Shown one piece after another: positions 11,813 through 23,612 of a stretch of 64,000 bases of DNA. Position 1 is the first letter of the stretch; each line of letters starts with the position of its first letter. Source of the stretch: Thinopyrum elongatum (lineage: Eukaryota > Streptophyta > Magnoliopsida > Poales > Poaceae); assembly GCA_011799875.1 (NCBI GenBank), contig CM022298.1, forward strand, positions 283,785,395-283,849,394. Direction: 5' to 3'. The notes beneath the pieces were generated by a model, which was given only the letters and a program-made list of their open reading frames with translations, did no database searches and was not told the origin of the DNA. The position numbers were made by a program, and so were the translations under genes.

Positions 11813-13834
11813 ATCCATGAATATGTTATTCATTAAGCGGGAGAAGGTAGCTGGAGCATTTGTTAAGCCAAACGACATGACGGTGTACTCGTATGAACCA
11901 TAGCGAGTAACAAATGCAGTCTTCGGAATATCCTCTTCACGGACACGGATCTGGTGATAACCCAACCTCAAGTCGAGTTTAGAAAACACAGAAGATCCTG
12001 CGAGTTGATCATATAAATCGTTGATCCGGGGAAGCGGATATTTATTCTGAATGGTTGCCTGGTTGATTGGTCGGTAATCTTGCACCAAACGGTTAGTTCC
12101 ATCCTTCTTCTTGACAAAGAGAGAAGGTGCTCCCCAAGCAGAGGAACTAGGGCGAATGAAACCCTTCCTTAAGGATTTATCAATTTCCTCCTTAAGCTCG
12201 ATGAGGTGGTGCAGAGGCATCTTGTAAGGACACTTCGCAATAGGAGTGGTGCCAGGCTTCAAGTCGATGATGAACTCGACAGCTCTAGCAGGGGGTATTC
12301 CTCGAAGTTCTTCTGGAAAAACATCCGGGTAGTCGCAGACAACTGGGATGTTCTCAATCCCATCAAGTGGAGAAGCATTCAACGCGTTTAAGGCATAAAT
12401 TTGAGCCTCAGCGTTCTGGGTGAGATAAGCTTGATAATTCACTATCTCATTCGATGGGTGCAGGAGATGCACGACTTTAGTGGCACAATTGATTGAGGCG
12501 TAATGAGCCTTCAACCAATCCATTCCCAAGATAAGATCAATCTTGGAAGATTTCAGAATAATGGGGAAAGCTTGAAAATTTCTCTCTTCAATCATAATAT
12601 TGACTTCGGGGCTGAATATGGTGGCTTGACACCGACCCGCGGGAGTGTTCACTACTAAAGGGTGGTGTAGTGTTTCACATTTAACGTCATGCAATAGTGC
12701 AAAATGCTCTGAGATGAATGAATGCGATGCTCCTGAATCAAATAAAACAGATGCTGGTACTGAATTAACGAGAAGTGTACCCATCACAGTATCTGGTTGA
12801 TCTGGAGCTTCAGACATGTTGACGTGGTAACTCTGCCCACGACCATAAGGAGGTCTGGCATTATAGTTGCGCTGTTGAGGAATACCACGGCCAGCAGAAG
12901 GAAGAGCCAGTTGATTCTGATTCTGAGAACAATCTCTAGCATGGTGACCTGGCTTGCCACACTTGAAGCATAGTCCGCTGTCAGGACGAGGTGCTGGAGC
13001 TCGAGGTGCTGGAGCTGGCAGGGGCTGCCTCGGTGGTGGAGGTGGCAGACGTGGTGCAGCATAAGAGGGCCTGTTCGCATGAGCTGCTGAACGAAACATG
13101 CCTTGAGGAAACCAGATGCGTCGCTTCTGGGAAGACGAGCCCGACTCACGGGTGCGTCTGGACGCTTCCTTGTGCTTCTTCAGTCCAGTTTCAACCATGA
13201 TGGCCTTATTCACCAAGGTGGCGAAATCAGGGTAATCTTGAACAAGAAGGGCTAACTGAATGTCATGGTGCAGTCCTTCACGAAACTTCTCCTGTCTGCG
13301 TTCATCAGTAGGAATGTCCTCTTCAGCGTAGCGAGATAAGTCTAGAAACTCGCGCTGATAGACTTCCACAGTCTTGTTGCCTTGAACCAGAGTATGGAAC
13401 TCAGCCTTCTTCCTAGCTATGACAGCTAGAGAAATGTAGCGGGCACGGAAAGCAATCTTGAATTCCGCCCAAGTGACGACAGTACCAGGCGGCAGAGTCT
13501 GTCGGTGGGTGGCCCACCATTGGGCTGCGGGACCCTTCAGAAGATAAGTCGCAAAAGTGACATAGTTAACTTGGGCGACACCAGCAGACTCCATCTCATG
13601 AGAGATGTCACGCAGCCAGTCATCTGCATCCAGTGGGTTGACTGTGTTGCGGAAAAACGATGGACTGAGCCTCATAAATTCTGGCAGGGTGATGGAAGGT
13701 GGCTGCTGATTAGCATCAGGACGAGGGAATTGCTGCATAATCCCCGTCATAAACTGGCGGTTGAGTTCAAACTGTTGCATCATCGCTGCCATGTAATCAG
13801 GTGGTGGCGGTGGTGGCGGGTTGTTGTCAGCCAT
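11813..13834 (-). pseudogene. Tekay Gag-protease and N-terminal RT
   Basis: Begins with ATG and a proline-rich stretch. The Gag capsid-like region covers about residues 50-220. A CCHC zinc knuckle lies at residues 289-302 ([14 protein letters not shown]). The aspartic protease motif [13 protein letters not shown] is near residue 366, and RT starts near residue 530 ([39 protein letters not shown]). The ORF formally runs to 11762, but its last residues are out-of-frame sequence after the deletion near 11805. Gag, protease and most of RT form one uninterrupted 690-codon frame. Confidence 0.9.
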
Positions 13835-14133
13835 CCTGCTATTTCAACAGGGGTATTTCAGCAATAGCTTATGCAAGTGTTGAACAATAAACATGATGTA
13901 ACTCGACATTATTGAAAGAGTGCAATAGATGCTAAAAGTAGTCATTAAGACATACAGATCCATACACAGTCGGTTACAATCGGGCAGCATAACGGCGCAA
14001 ATTGAAAAGCTAGACACACTAGGCGGCACGCAGGCACGCGGTAAGGAAGTACACAACGTGACATAGCAAAGGCTACATCAGCGTCGGAGAAAACCACTGA
14101 AACGGGGTAACTGCAAGTGCGGACGATGAATGT
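13835..14133. other. Spacer between the Tekay upstream ORF and gag
   Basis: About 300 bp of leader sequence. I see no gene or strong structure in it. Confidence 0.5.
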
Positions 14134-14847
14134 TCATCGCGGCAGGATCCTGTGCTCCATGTGCACTCTGATGCAGAACCCGGTCTCGAACTGTAAGAAG
14201 AGGTCCACGTGCAGGCGTGTGACCTCCCACTGCAGGCCAATCAATACCTGGTGGCATCTCTGTCCTGCGGGGTAAAGAATATACTCCAGATGTATCCCTG
14301 CACGAACAGCTGGTAGCAACTGTGTCATAGCCTCGTAGTAGCGTGCTCGAGTGGCGAACAACTCGACGGCAAGAGCCCGAACAGTGCGATCCAGAGCCTG
14401 AGTGCACTGAATCAGAATCTGCGGGTCGTAGCGTCGAGACTCGTACGGGGCACAGATAGCTGTGTAGAATCCAGTAGCATCTCCAACAAGTGCATACGGA
14501 ATGTACCGAAACACAGAGTCATCCAAGCTAGCATTGTGCTCTCCTCGGAGACGTGCGATAGCTGAGTAGGCGGCATCATGAACTGCCATCTCAATCGTCA
14601 CGCCTATACCGTGGAAAAGGTGTAGCTCAGTGTCTGAGTCGTTCTGCTGATCATAGATCCGAACTTAAGCATAGTACTGTTCCTGGTTGAACTCGCGGTA
14701 AACCTCATAGACCATGTACTCGGGATACCAGCGGTAACCCAGTCTACTCAGGAGGGCGATCAGAACAGCTGGAAATCCAGGGGCATCACGAGCCCAAGTG
14801 CGAAGCACAAGCTGGGTCGTAGGCCGCGGCGGAAACAGTCGATCCAT
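14134..14847 (-). pseudogene. Unrecognised ORF upstream of gag in the Tekay element
   Basis: I do not recognise a function. Two ORFs, 14847-14665 (starts MDRLFPPRPTTQLVLRTWAR) and the frame ending at 14134 (contains DAAYSAIARLRGEHN and YIPYALVGDATGFYTAI), lie in the same frame. Only a TAA at 14665-14667 separates them, so the ancestral ORF was about 237 codons. It is Arg- and Leu-rich with no zinc finger or protease motif, and it lies between the 5' LTR and gag on the sense strand. The last codons reach close to the spacer before gag, so it could be translated from the genomic RNA leader. Confidence 0.55.
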
Positions 14848-15224
14848 CTAAAACAGAGAAGTTCAGGGTTGTCATAAGACAATGAGAAATATAACCGATC
14901 TCAGAAGGAAAGGTTAAACAAAACAATGGAAAGGAAAATGATTATCAGACTAATCAGATCAAAGACTGGGAAATCGCACTGAATCCAGCTCTCCGGGTGG
15001 ATAGAATTAACAAGATCCTAAATGTCGGTGTTAGTAAATTTTATTAAACCCGAATAGATGAGAGAATAGAATCCCAGAGTAAGGACGAGGAATAAAAGAT
15101 CCTAATACCACCCAGTTGGCGACGTGGGCCCGTAAGCCACACAGCCAAGTTAGTAAAACAGTTTTGGACCACTATACTCAACTTCGGCCAAGGAATTGGG
15201 AAGGGGGATTCCTAGAGGCAGTCG
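14848..15224. other. Untranslated leader of the Tekay element
   Basis: Sequence between the PBS and the upstream ORF, rich in purine tracts. No gene is seen. Confidence 0.5.
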
Positions 15225-15236
15225 GCTCTGATACCA
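15225..15236 (-). other. Primer-binding site of the Tekay element
   Basis: On the minus strand this reads TGGTATCAGAGC, the standard match to the 3' end of initiator methionine tRNA, three bases inside the 5' LTR. Confidence 0.9.
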
Positions 15237-15239
15237 ACC

Positions 15240-18200
15240 TATGACGACCCCGGCTTAATCGTGCACTAACCATACACGCAAATGCACATGATCAAGCCTA
15301 AGGACTCACTTGAAGATATCACAACACAACTCTAAAACATAAATAAAGTCATACAAGCTTTATATTACAAGCCAGGGCCTCGAGGGCTCGAATACATAGC
15401 TCGATGGCATACAAGCGTCAGCGCAAGCATCAGATATCTGAGTACAGATATATTACAAAGAGAGAGAGAGAGATAAGCCTTCACAGAGGCGGGGTAAAAT
15501 AAAAGCTACGATCGAAAGGAGTAGGCCTCCTGCCCTGGACCCTCCGATCCTACTCCTGGTCGTCAGACGGCTCCTCATAGTAGTAGTACTCGCGAGGCGG
15601 GTAGTAGTATTGGTCGTCCGCTGGGGCGTCTGGCTCAGGGGCTCCGTCGTCTGGTGGCATCAATTGGATATGGGGGAAAAAGAAATTAAAGCAAACGTGA
15701 GTACTCATCCGAAGTACTCAGCAAGCACGGATCTACACTACATATGCAACATTTTCAAAGGAATGGCTGTATATGTCGACTGGGCTGCAGAAATGCCAGA
15801 ATAGAGGGGGAAAGCCTAGTCCTATCGAAGACTAGCATCTTCAACAATCTTCGACAGTCTTGCAGCAATAGAAGAGAACAGATGAACATAATGTAAAGTA
15901 GTAGTAGTATCATCAACCTCGACCTGAGATCCTTTCTCGACTCCCTGCGAGAAAGCAATCCCAGAGCCGTACTATCCAGTTCTCATCTCATGTCATGTTC
16001 TAGTTGTACCAATCGGGATACAACTCCGAGTGTCCGTTACCGTAGGACAGGCTATCGATAGAAGTTTCTTCCCTGCAGGGGTGCACCAACTTACCCACCA
16101 TGCTCGCTTAACTCCGGCCGGACACACTTTAATGGGTCATGCCCGGCCTCGGCTAAGCAACACGCCGCAACCCGACCAAATACTTAACAGAGAGGTCAGC
16201 ACGCCGGACTAACCTATGCCCCCAGGGGTCTTGGGCCATCGCCCCGGACGCTCCTGCACGTTGCGTACACCGCCGGTGAGCAGACCTAGCAACGCCTTAT
16301 ACAAGTGCGGTTGCGTTCCCAGTCCAACCCAGCGTGTGCCGCTCAGTCGCTGACGTCTATTAAGCTCCGGCTGAAGTATACGACGCAGAACGCCCATACT
16401 ATGCCCACGTGATGGTTAGTGCTATCGGGCCAGAGGCCCCTCGGATCAAATATCCAAACCGTTTAGTGGTTTAGGATCGCGCGGAAACGAGCAGAGACTC
16501 ACGATCGATGTGACCCCGTCACCCCGTCTCGAGGACTTGCGGCAAGGGCGAGGAATGCCCGGCCGCGCCTCGTGTTATCTCGCGGGCACCATCCAGGTCA
16601 ACCCGACTCCACATCACATCGCATCAAGCTCGTGCGGGTACCCCTTAGGGCCGACCCGTCTTTAGTAACATGGTACAGTGTAAGTCACAGTATCAATGGT
16701 ATCCGTGTGTCCAACACCAAGGGGAACCCTGAGGAATCACCCTCGATGGAATTCCCACTGATGTTACCGTCAAGGTGAACGAAGGAGGAATCACCCTCGA
16801 GGTCCACGCTTGAAGTGTTGCACGACGATGTCGTTATCGGGGGTGGTGTAGGAGGAATCACCCTCGCTTACCACGACCGAGTAACTAACCTACAAGGTTA
16901 ACATCAGAAGTGCTGACGAGGTATCACCCTCGGCACTCGACGGTAACCCAGTAGTGTCGGCAACTAAGGGGGAAGTGATGTGCGGTGCCAGGGTCTAGTC
17001 TTCAATCCCGATGAGCGGGTCTTCTGACATCCAGCGGGGCAGTCGGGATCAAGTGGGGGTCTCTGTCGTGTCTCTATCCAGCCAATACTAAGCAGTCTAG
17101 GATAACCAGTAAGGTAGCAAGGCAGGTTACAATAAACAGGCTATGCAGCAGATATAGGAAAACAGTAGCAGTAGCAGTTCTAATGCAAGCATAAGAGAGA
17201 AGAGAATAGGCGATATTGGCATGCTCAAAATGGGGTGCTTGCCTGTTTGCTCTGGGGCAAGGGTAAGGTCTTCAGTGGTATCGTCGGGGACGTAGTCGTG
17301 CTCCTGAGCTGCGTCTGTCTCGGGAGCTACGTCAACGTCGGGGTCTACCGAGAGAGAAGAGGGGGAAGAAAAAGGTAAACATAATGCAAACAAATGCAAT
17401 ACGGTGCGTGTGATGCTATGATGCAGTGCAGGGTTGCCTAAATATGCATCTAAGTCATTTAGTTATTTTTAGAATTAATCTGGGATTTATTTACCGAAGT
17501 GTGTGCACTATTCATCTGCCGGATACGGGTCCGGAGTTACGAGTTCTTCTACGTAGGGGGTTCCGACAAAGAAACGGACAGCACGATCAAACTCGTCTCG
17601 TCGTTCTGAGCAACTTTCATGTTTTAACTTTTTCGATCCGAGCTACGGTTTAAAAGAAATGGATTTTTAAAGATTATTTGAATTTCTGGAATTTATTTAT
17701 TTTATCAGAAAATGAATTATGATGTCAGCATGATGTCATGTTGACATCAGCGAGTCAACAGCGCTGTCCAGAGTCAAATCTGACATGTGGGTCCAGTGGG
17801 ACCCACATGTCAGCCTCTGTTATTTAAACAGTGAGTTAAATTAAACTAATTTGCTAATTAACTAGGTGGGGCCCTTATGTCAGTGACTAATTAGCTTAGT
17901 TAAATTAGACTTTAATTATTAAACTGGTTAATTAGCTAGATAACAGCAGGGGCCCCACTTGTCAGCGGCGGAGAGTGAACAGTGGCAGGCGTTGACCTGG
18001 TCAACGAAGTCAACCAGGGCCAGGGGACCCACTGGCAGCCTCACCGAGGTGGGCCCCACGCCTGCCCAGTCAGCAGCGTCGCCGGAACTGCGCCGGCGAG
18101 CGCTTCCGCGGCGTTCCATCGCCGGAATGCGTCGGGAAACGCCCACCTCGGTCACTTTCGAGAGCTAGGGTCGTCGCGCGTCGACTGGTGCCACTGGACC

Positions 18201-19418
18201 GACCGGAGATGGCCGGAGCAGGGAGCTGCGACGTCGCCGGCGGCGGGAGGCTCGGGTGAGCTATGACAACAGCAACATGATGCGCTAACAGGCGAAATGC
18301 GAGAGGGGGCGTGCTCTATGCGGCGCGGTGAAACTAACGCACATACGCCCGTGACCAAAAGGTCGTCGGAGACTCGCCGGCGACGAGCTCCACGGAGGTG
18401 AGCTCGGGCGTGCGTGGAGTGGTGGCTACGGCCTTCTAGCAGCATCGAGAGAGGGCATGGGAGAAGCAGCAGCTCACCTCGTGGCTATGAAAAGCCTTCG
18501 ACAGCTTTGTAGCAGGAGGCGGTGACCGGAGATGACGGGGATCGCCGGCGACCGAACGGAGGGGACGGAGAAATCCTGGCGCTGCGATGCCTCCCCGCTC
18601 CCGCTGCGACCTCCAGCAGATGCGGAAGATGTAGATGAAGGCGACGGGCACATCAGCGAGGTGATTCGTTGGCCATGGCCGCGGACAGGGACGAGGCGCG
18701 GCGGCGACCGCGTCGGACGTCGATGGATGTGGGGAGGGAAGAGCGAGGAGAAGGAGGGGAATGACGGAGGAGGTCCAGGGGAACAGCTCGGCGTTGTCCT
18801 TATCCTCCTCGGCTACTATTTCATCGGTGGCTGCCGCGGTGTCGCGCGCTCGGCCAGGGGCACGCCGACACGCATGAGGAGGGAGAAGGAACGGGCCTAG
18901 TGGGCTGGGCCTCGTGGCACTCTGCACTTAGACTAGTGCACAGTGGCCTTTACTGATTCTTTTCCTTTTCGGTTTTCTTTTTCTTTATTTCATTTCTGTT
19001 CTGATTTAGTTAGGGCACTTTTGCATTTTTGTAAAATGTGGGGCTTGGCCCAAATAAGGTAATGCAATATTACCATTCACCAAAAACTTGTTTGCACAAA
19101 ATTGGATTCCATTTGAATTAGAAATGATTTTAAATGGATTTATAATGGCTGTTTTGTTACTGTTTCACCTTGTTTGAGTCATTTGTCTAACTCCAACTTT
19201 ATAGATGATGGTTTTACAAATGTTCCTGGATTATTTGCCATTTAATGAACATTTTTCCAATAGTGTTTGATCAACTTCATATTTCACTTTTGAATTTGAG
19301 TTGATTTTCAAAATGGAGTTGAGTTGCTTTGATTAACCTCTATGTTTAAGCACTGCAAATGAGATGACTTGGCATTATTAGCAGTTGATCACAGTGACAA
19401 TTACATAGGGGTGTTACA
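15240..19418 (-). repeat. 5' LTR of the Tekay element
   Basis: 4179-bp partner of 5200-9413. It carries the same inverted repeat at 17780-17813. It begins TATGACGACC, so the terminal TG on this side has become TA. Confidence 0.9.
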
Positions 19419-19423
19419 CTGCA
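19419..19423. repeat. Target-site duplication CTGCA (right copy)
   Basis: Matches 5195-5199 exactly and marks the end of the nested Tekay element. Confidence 0.9.
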
Positions 19424-19683
19424 GCATACTCTTTCTTCAACACTTTCTTCTTTGAGGTCACATCTTCCTCAACCACAAAGTCTTCATCCTCACTCTCTGA
19501 GGTTCTCTTCCTTCTCTGTCTAGTAGCAGCTTTAGGCAGATTGCTAGGAGTGCTTCTACTGCCTTCATCATAGCTTCCACTTGGGCTTGTGCCCTCACTG
19601 AGGTTGACCTGCTCCTCTGACTTGTTCTCGCTGTCACTAGCTTCAGACATCTTTGCAAACTGACACTGTGAATAGATGGGCAT
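19424..19683 (-). pseudogene. N-terminal part of the Copia element's extra ORF
   Basis: Acidic, Ser/Glu-rich start (MSEASDSENKSEEQ at 19650 downward) followed by a basic patch (RQRRKR) and an acidic stretch (SESEDEDFVVEED). It runs into the Tekay insertion and would continue at 5194, where the Lys-rich part of the same ORF resumes. Function unknown. Confidence 0.65.
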
Positions 19684-21665
19684 GGGCAGAGTAGATGAGC
19701 ATCACAAAAAGCAGCTTGTTTTTGCAAAAATTTGAGTCAAAATCTTAGTTTTAGTTTTTTGCATAAAGCATTTCGGAGCTACAAATATGAAAATCTCGGT
19801 GACACCGAAGCACTTAACAGAGTCTAAACATATAGCATCGGTCAGACCGAGTTGCAGTTCGGTGACTCCGAGATGCTAGGGTTTCACAGAGAATTCGCTT
19901 TCAGTCTCACCGATCAGTATGCTTCGGTCAGACTGAGTTGTACTTAGTGCAATGGCCAGGGCCGATCGGTGGGACCAAAAACCTTGTTTCGGTCGGTCTG
20001 AGATGAGCTTGGCGGAAACCTAACCCTAAGATTTTTCATTGAATCTAATCTAAAGGAACTTTTTGCTGGATAGAATGATTCCATATGTGGAAAGAAAGCA
20101 GGCAAAAACTTTGTGCAATGAGTCGGAAAGGGGAATTGGCACAAAGTGGTCGAACCGTACCCTAACTTGGTGACGATTCGCTATGGCGGCAACAGCAGTG
20201 GAGAAATCCGTTGACGATGGCAGAGACCTATAGAGGGGGCGCACAGGTGGAGACGACGATGATCCGGAGACCAAGGGGCGGCATCAATGGGGCGCGGGCT
20301 CGAGAGGTTTGAAGGAATTTTGAACCAAACGGGCCGCGGAGTATATATACCCATACGCTGTCGGTGGTACCGAATGGAATGTCTCGGTGGCACCGAGATG
20401 CAACACTGCATGCAGTTACTGCAACTCGGTGAGACCAAGTCGTTCTAATCGGTAGCACCGAGATGAAAACCTAGATCAATCTAGTAGTTTCAGTGAGACC
20501 GAATATGAGTGTGTCGGTCTGACCGAAATTCACAAGAAGGTTTTGGAAGGCAGCCCTTGACGGAGCGGTGGCTCCGAGTGCTCCTCACCCGGAGGGTCCG
20601 AAAAAGACTTGTTCAATTTTTGTAATGTAGCATGAATAGAGTTTGAGAAGAGAAAAAAACATAGATAGCTAGAGAAGGTTCTTAGGCATTCTTGACCATC
20701 CATTTGGCCTATAAAAACCAAACAATCAAAACCACAAATGGATGTCCTCGAATGGAGAAAGTATGCAACCAACATGCTCACATAATAAGATAGCAAATGA
20801 AACATGTGACAAAGCATGCACAAACAATTCTAGTATCTATCAAGCAATTGGCGATGACTAGATCATCTATATATGAGTATATTGATATAGGAGTCAAATG
20901 AGAACATTTGATCATAGGTCATACTCATCGTTTAAGCACAAGTGGGGTTACCACTTTTACATAAAGCATTGATGTGTTCACACCATTAGAGTTGCTTTAG
21001 CTCAATTCTTAGAGCAAAGCTCCCCCTAGATGTGATATCCCCCCTAAGAGGGATGAACTAACCTTGGGTTTTGTCTATGATGACTTCATGTAGATGTTGA
21101 AGATGTGGATGCTCAATGTTGATATAGATCTTTTGGAGCAATCCATTGGAGTGTTGCACTTTCAATACCTACATGGGTTAGTCCCACAAGGAACATACAA
21201 GGATATCCATAGACATAGAGTAAATTGCACATATGATGATGTCCATGAAAGCATTGGGTTACCTTGTCCCTTGTCTTACGAACAAGAGGATTTGTGACTC
21301 CATGAACTAGTGCAAGATATGAAAGTTGATTGCACAAGTCCTTGCCAAAATGAATATGAGTGAAGTATGTTGGCGGAGTCACCCTCAAGAACACTTTAGT
21401 TCTTCTTTGGGATCCACATCAACTTGATGGGAATCCTTGGAGTTGTAGTCGTACTTGATGATGTAGAGCTTGACGTAGTCTTGGGAACCCACTTGACCAT
21501 GGCCTTAGGAGCTTCTTCAAATGAGTCGATCTCTTCTTGAAGCTTGTCCTTGCCTTTTAGCTTGTGGTCTTGTGGTGGAAGATCATCTTGAGCTTGTGTT
21601 CCCTTGAAAGAAGTGGGGTCATACTTGTCTTGTTGAGGAACAAACTTCGTATTGGAGTATTGATC
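19684..21665. other. Non-coding internal region of the Copia element with CGGT dyads
   Basis: Lies between gag and the extra ORF, where an autonomous Copia element would have integrase, RT and RNase H. I find none of their motifs on either strand. From about 19790 to 20600 it carries many short elements of the form CGGTnnnACCG, like those in its LTRs. The part 20600-21665 is AT-rich. Confidence 0.6.
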
Positions 21666-23528
21666 TTATTCCCACTCAACTCCATTGGCATTGAACTTTC
21701 GTTCAAAACCAACACCTTGATTCTTTCGGCGCCTTCCTTGCTTGCGTGCAATCTCCTCAAATTGCTTACTTCTAGCAAGGCTCTTGTAAACACCTTTCTC
21801 TATAATTCCCTTCAATAAGCTATTTTCTTGCTCAAGTGTAACTTGGCTAAGAGAATCATTAGTGGAATCAAGAGAACTACTAGAAGCAACAATATTGGAT
21901 TTAACATGGTTATTGTTACTACTAGAGGAAGAATCTTTCTTGCTCTTATTGCTAGATTTTACTTGTGGCATATAAGTAGACAAGAGTAGATGTTTGGCAA
22001 TGTAAGAAGAACTCTTCTTTCGAAGATCATCATTGTTAGCTTTTAGGAACCCATGCTCTTGCTCTAAATTTAGCTTCTCGAAGTGTAGCTTCTCATGAGT
22101 CCTTAGGAGCTCTCTATGATCCTTTAGAGTTGTTTCATGAGCTAACTTAAGAGTGTTTAGTTCTTTAGTAAGACGCTCAATCTCCTTCTTATCATTGTCA
22201 TTCGTTTCGCCTTGATTAGCATGATTAATAGCAAGTTCATCATAGGTTTCATCACTAGTGTTGTCAACATACTCGGGCTGTGATACCTTAGGGCCTTTAG
22301 CCATGAAGCATCTTCCAATTCCTTCATTTGGTGAGTCAAATATGTTGTAGGAGTTGGATGACACAAGTGCAAGATCGGTAACACCTTCATCTTGAGTATA
22401 GTCGGAGTCGGAGTGATAGCTTCTCTCAGAGTAGTTGTCGGAGTCAGAACCGGATACCCATTCACCAACATGAGCTTGATGTCTTCGTCTTGTGTAGCTC
22501 TTTGATGACTTGTCCTACTTTTCCAAATCCTTGCTTCTACGAGAGGGTCTTCGTTCATAACGATCATCTCTACTCCTTATCTCTCTTCGAGGTGATTCAT
22601 CTTTTCTACTTCTCCTTTATGGTGAATCTTCTTTTTTCTTGTAGGGAGCCATACACTCATTAGAGTAGTGTCCAGGTCTTCCACAATTGTAGCAATTATG
22701 ATCACGACTAGAAGATCTTTTGTCATTGTAGGACCTTGACTTCGAGCTTCTCTCTTTGCTTCTATTCTTGTAGAACTTGTTGAAGTTCTTGACCATTAAG
22801 CTCAATTATTCATTGGAGACTTGCGTCTTGCTTGATGTTGTAGGAGCATCACTTGAAGCTTTGTAAGCACCACTTGACTTGTTGTGGAGCTCTTCTTTAT
22901 CCTTGAGTGACATCTCATGAGCAACAATTCTACCAATGACTTCCGTTGGCTTGAGATCTTTGTAATTGGGCATCATTTGGATCAAGGTGCACATGGTATC
23001 ATATTTTCCATCCAAGGCTCTTAGGATCTTCTTGATGATGAATTTGTTGGTCATCTCTTCACTTCCTAAGGCGGCAATCTCATTTGTGATGAGAGAAAGC
23101 CTAGAGTACATTTTAGCGACTCCTTCACCACCCTTCATCTTGAACTTGTCAAGTTGACTTTGAAGCACATCCAACTTGGATTCCTTGATGGACTCGGTAC
23201 CTTCATGCATATCAACAAAAGTATCCCACATTTCCTTTGCATTCTCAAGATGGCTGATTTTGTTGAATTCTTTGAGGCACAATCCATTGAATAGAATATC
23301 ACAAGCTTGAGCATTGTATTGCAACATCTTCATTTCTTCCGCTGTCGCTTCACGATCCGGTTCTTTTCCATTCTCGAAGAAATCACCTTGCAAGCCAATA
23401 CGCACAAGAGCCCAAACGGTGGGATTATGACCAAGAATATGCATTTTCATCTTATGCTTCCCACTAGCAAAATTAGTACCATCAAAGTAAGGACCTCTAC
23501 GGTGGTAATTTCCCTCGCTAGACGCCAT
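21666..23528 (-). pseudogene. Copia-type Gag with zinc knuckle and coiled coil
   Basis: Structural protein that would form the virus-like particle and package RNA. All parts share one frame. Residues 1-240 (23528-22806) are a UBN2/DUF4219-like Gag core (YFDGTNFASGKHKMKMHI, KEMWDTFVDMHEGTESIK). A CCHC knuckle CYNCGRPGHYSNEC follows at about 22690-22650, then an Arg/Ser-rich stretch. A long coiled coil (KEIERLTKELNTLKLAHE, LEQENSLLKGIIEKG) runs to the stop at 21666. Nonsense codons interrupt it at 22806-22808 (TAA), 22617-22619 (TAA) and near 22515, with no frameshift in between. It is about 620 codons in total. The missing pol downstream is the notable feature. Confidence 0.8.
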
Positions 23529-23598
23529 ACTCTCCTAGGTTGTGAAACCAAGGCTATGATCACCAAAGCTATGGAAATCAAGGCAAAAGGAGACCAAA

Positions 23599-23610
23599 GC
23601 TGTGATACCA
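23599..23610 (-). other. Primer-binding site of the Copia element
   Basis: Minus strand reads TGGTATCACAGC, one mismatch from the initiator methionine tRNA complement, two bases inside the 5' LTR. Confidence 0.85.
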
Positions 23611-23612
23611 CT

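Larger units (their letters stand above)
5200..19418 (-). mobile_element. Tekay-type Gypsy chromovirus, complete but inactivated, nested in the Copia element
   Basis: LTRs at 5200-9413 (4214 bp) and 15240-19418 (4179 bp) start TGTGACGACC (TATGACGACC in the right copy) and end GGGGTGTTACA. The PBS at 15225-15236, the PPT at 9414-9427 and the coding direction give minus orientation. In minus-strand order it has an upstream ORF of unknown role, then gag, protease, RT, RNase H, integrase and a C-terminal chromodomain. The chromodomain and very long LTRs point to the Tekay (Del) clade. Two frameshifts and several stops in pol make it non-functional. The LTRs remain very similar, apart from substitutions and a few small indels (near 8105/18145, 8825/18842 and the GA run near 5420/15460). 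Confidence 0.9.

Noticed and set aside
9452..13834. Reading the Tekay frame changes as programmed frameshifts
   Set aside because: The shift near 11805 interrupts RT just before its YLDD active site, at a place where no family uses recoding, and a second shift and stops accompany it. Random decay explains it better.
19684..21665. Search for hidden Copia integrase or RT in the Copia internal region
   Set aside because: I looked for HHCC, DDE-type, GKKP, YVDD and RNase H motifs in the translated frames given and found none. A profile search could still detect heavily decayed remnants.
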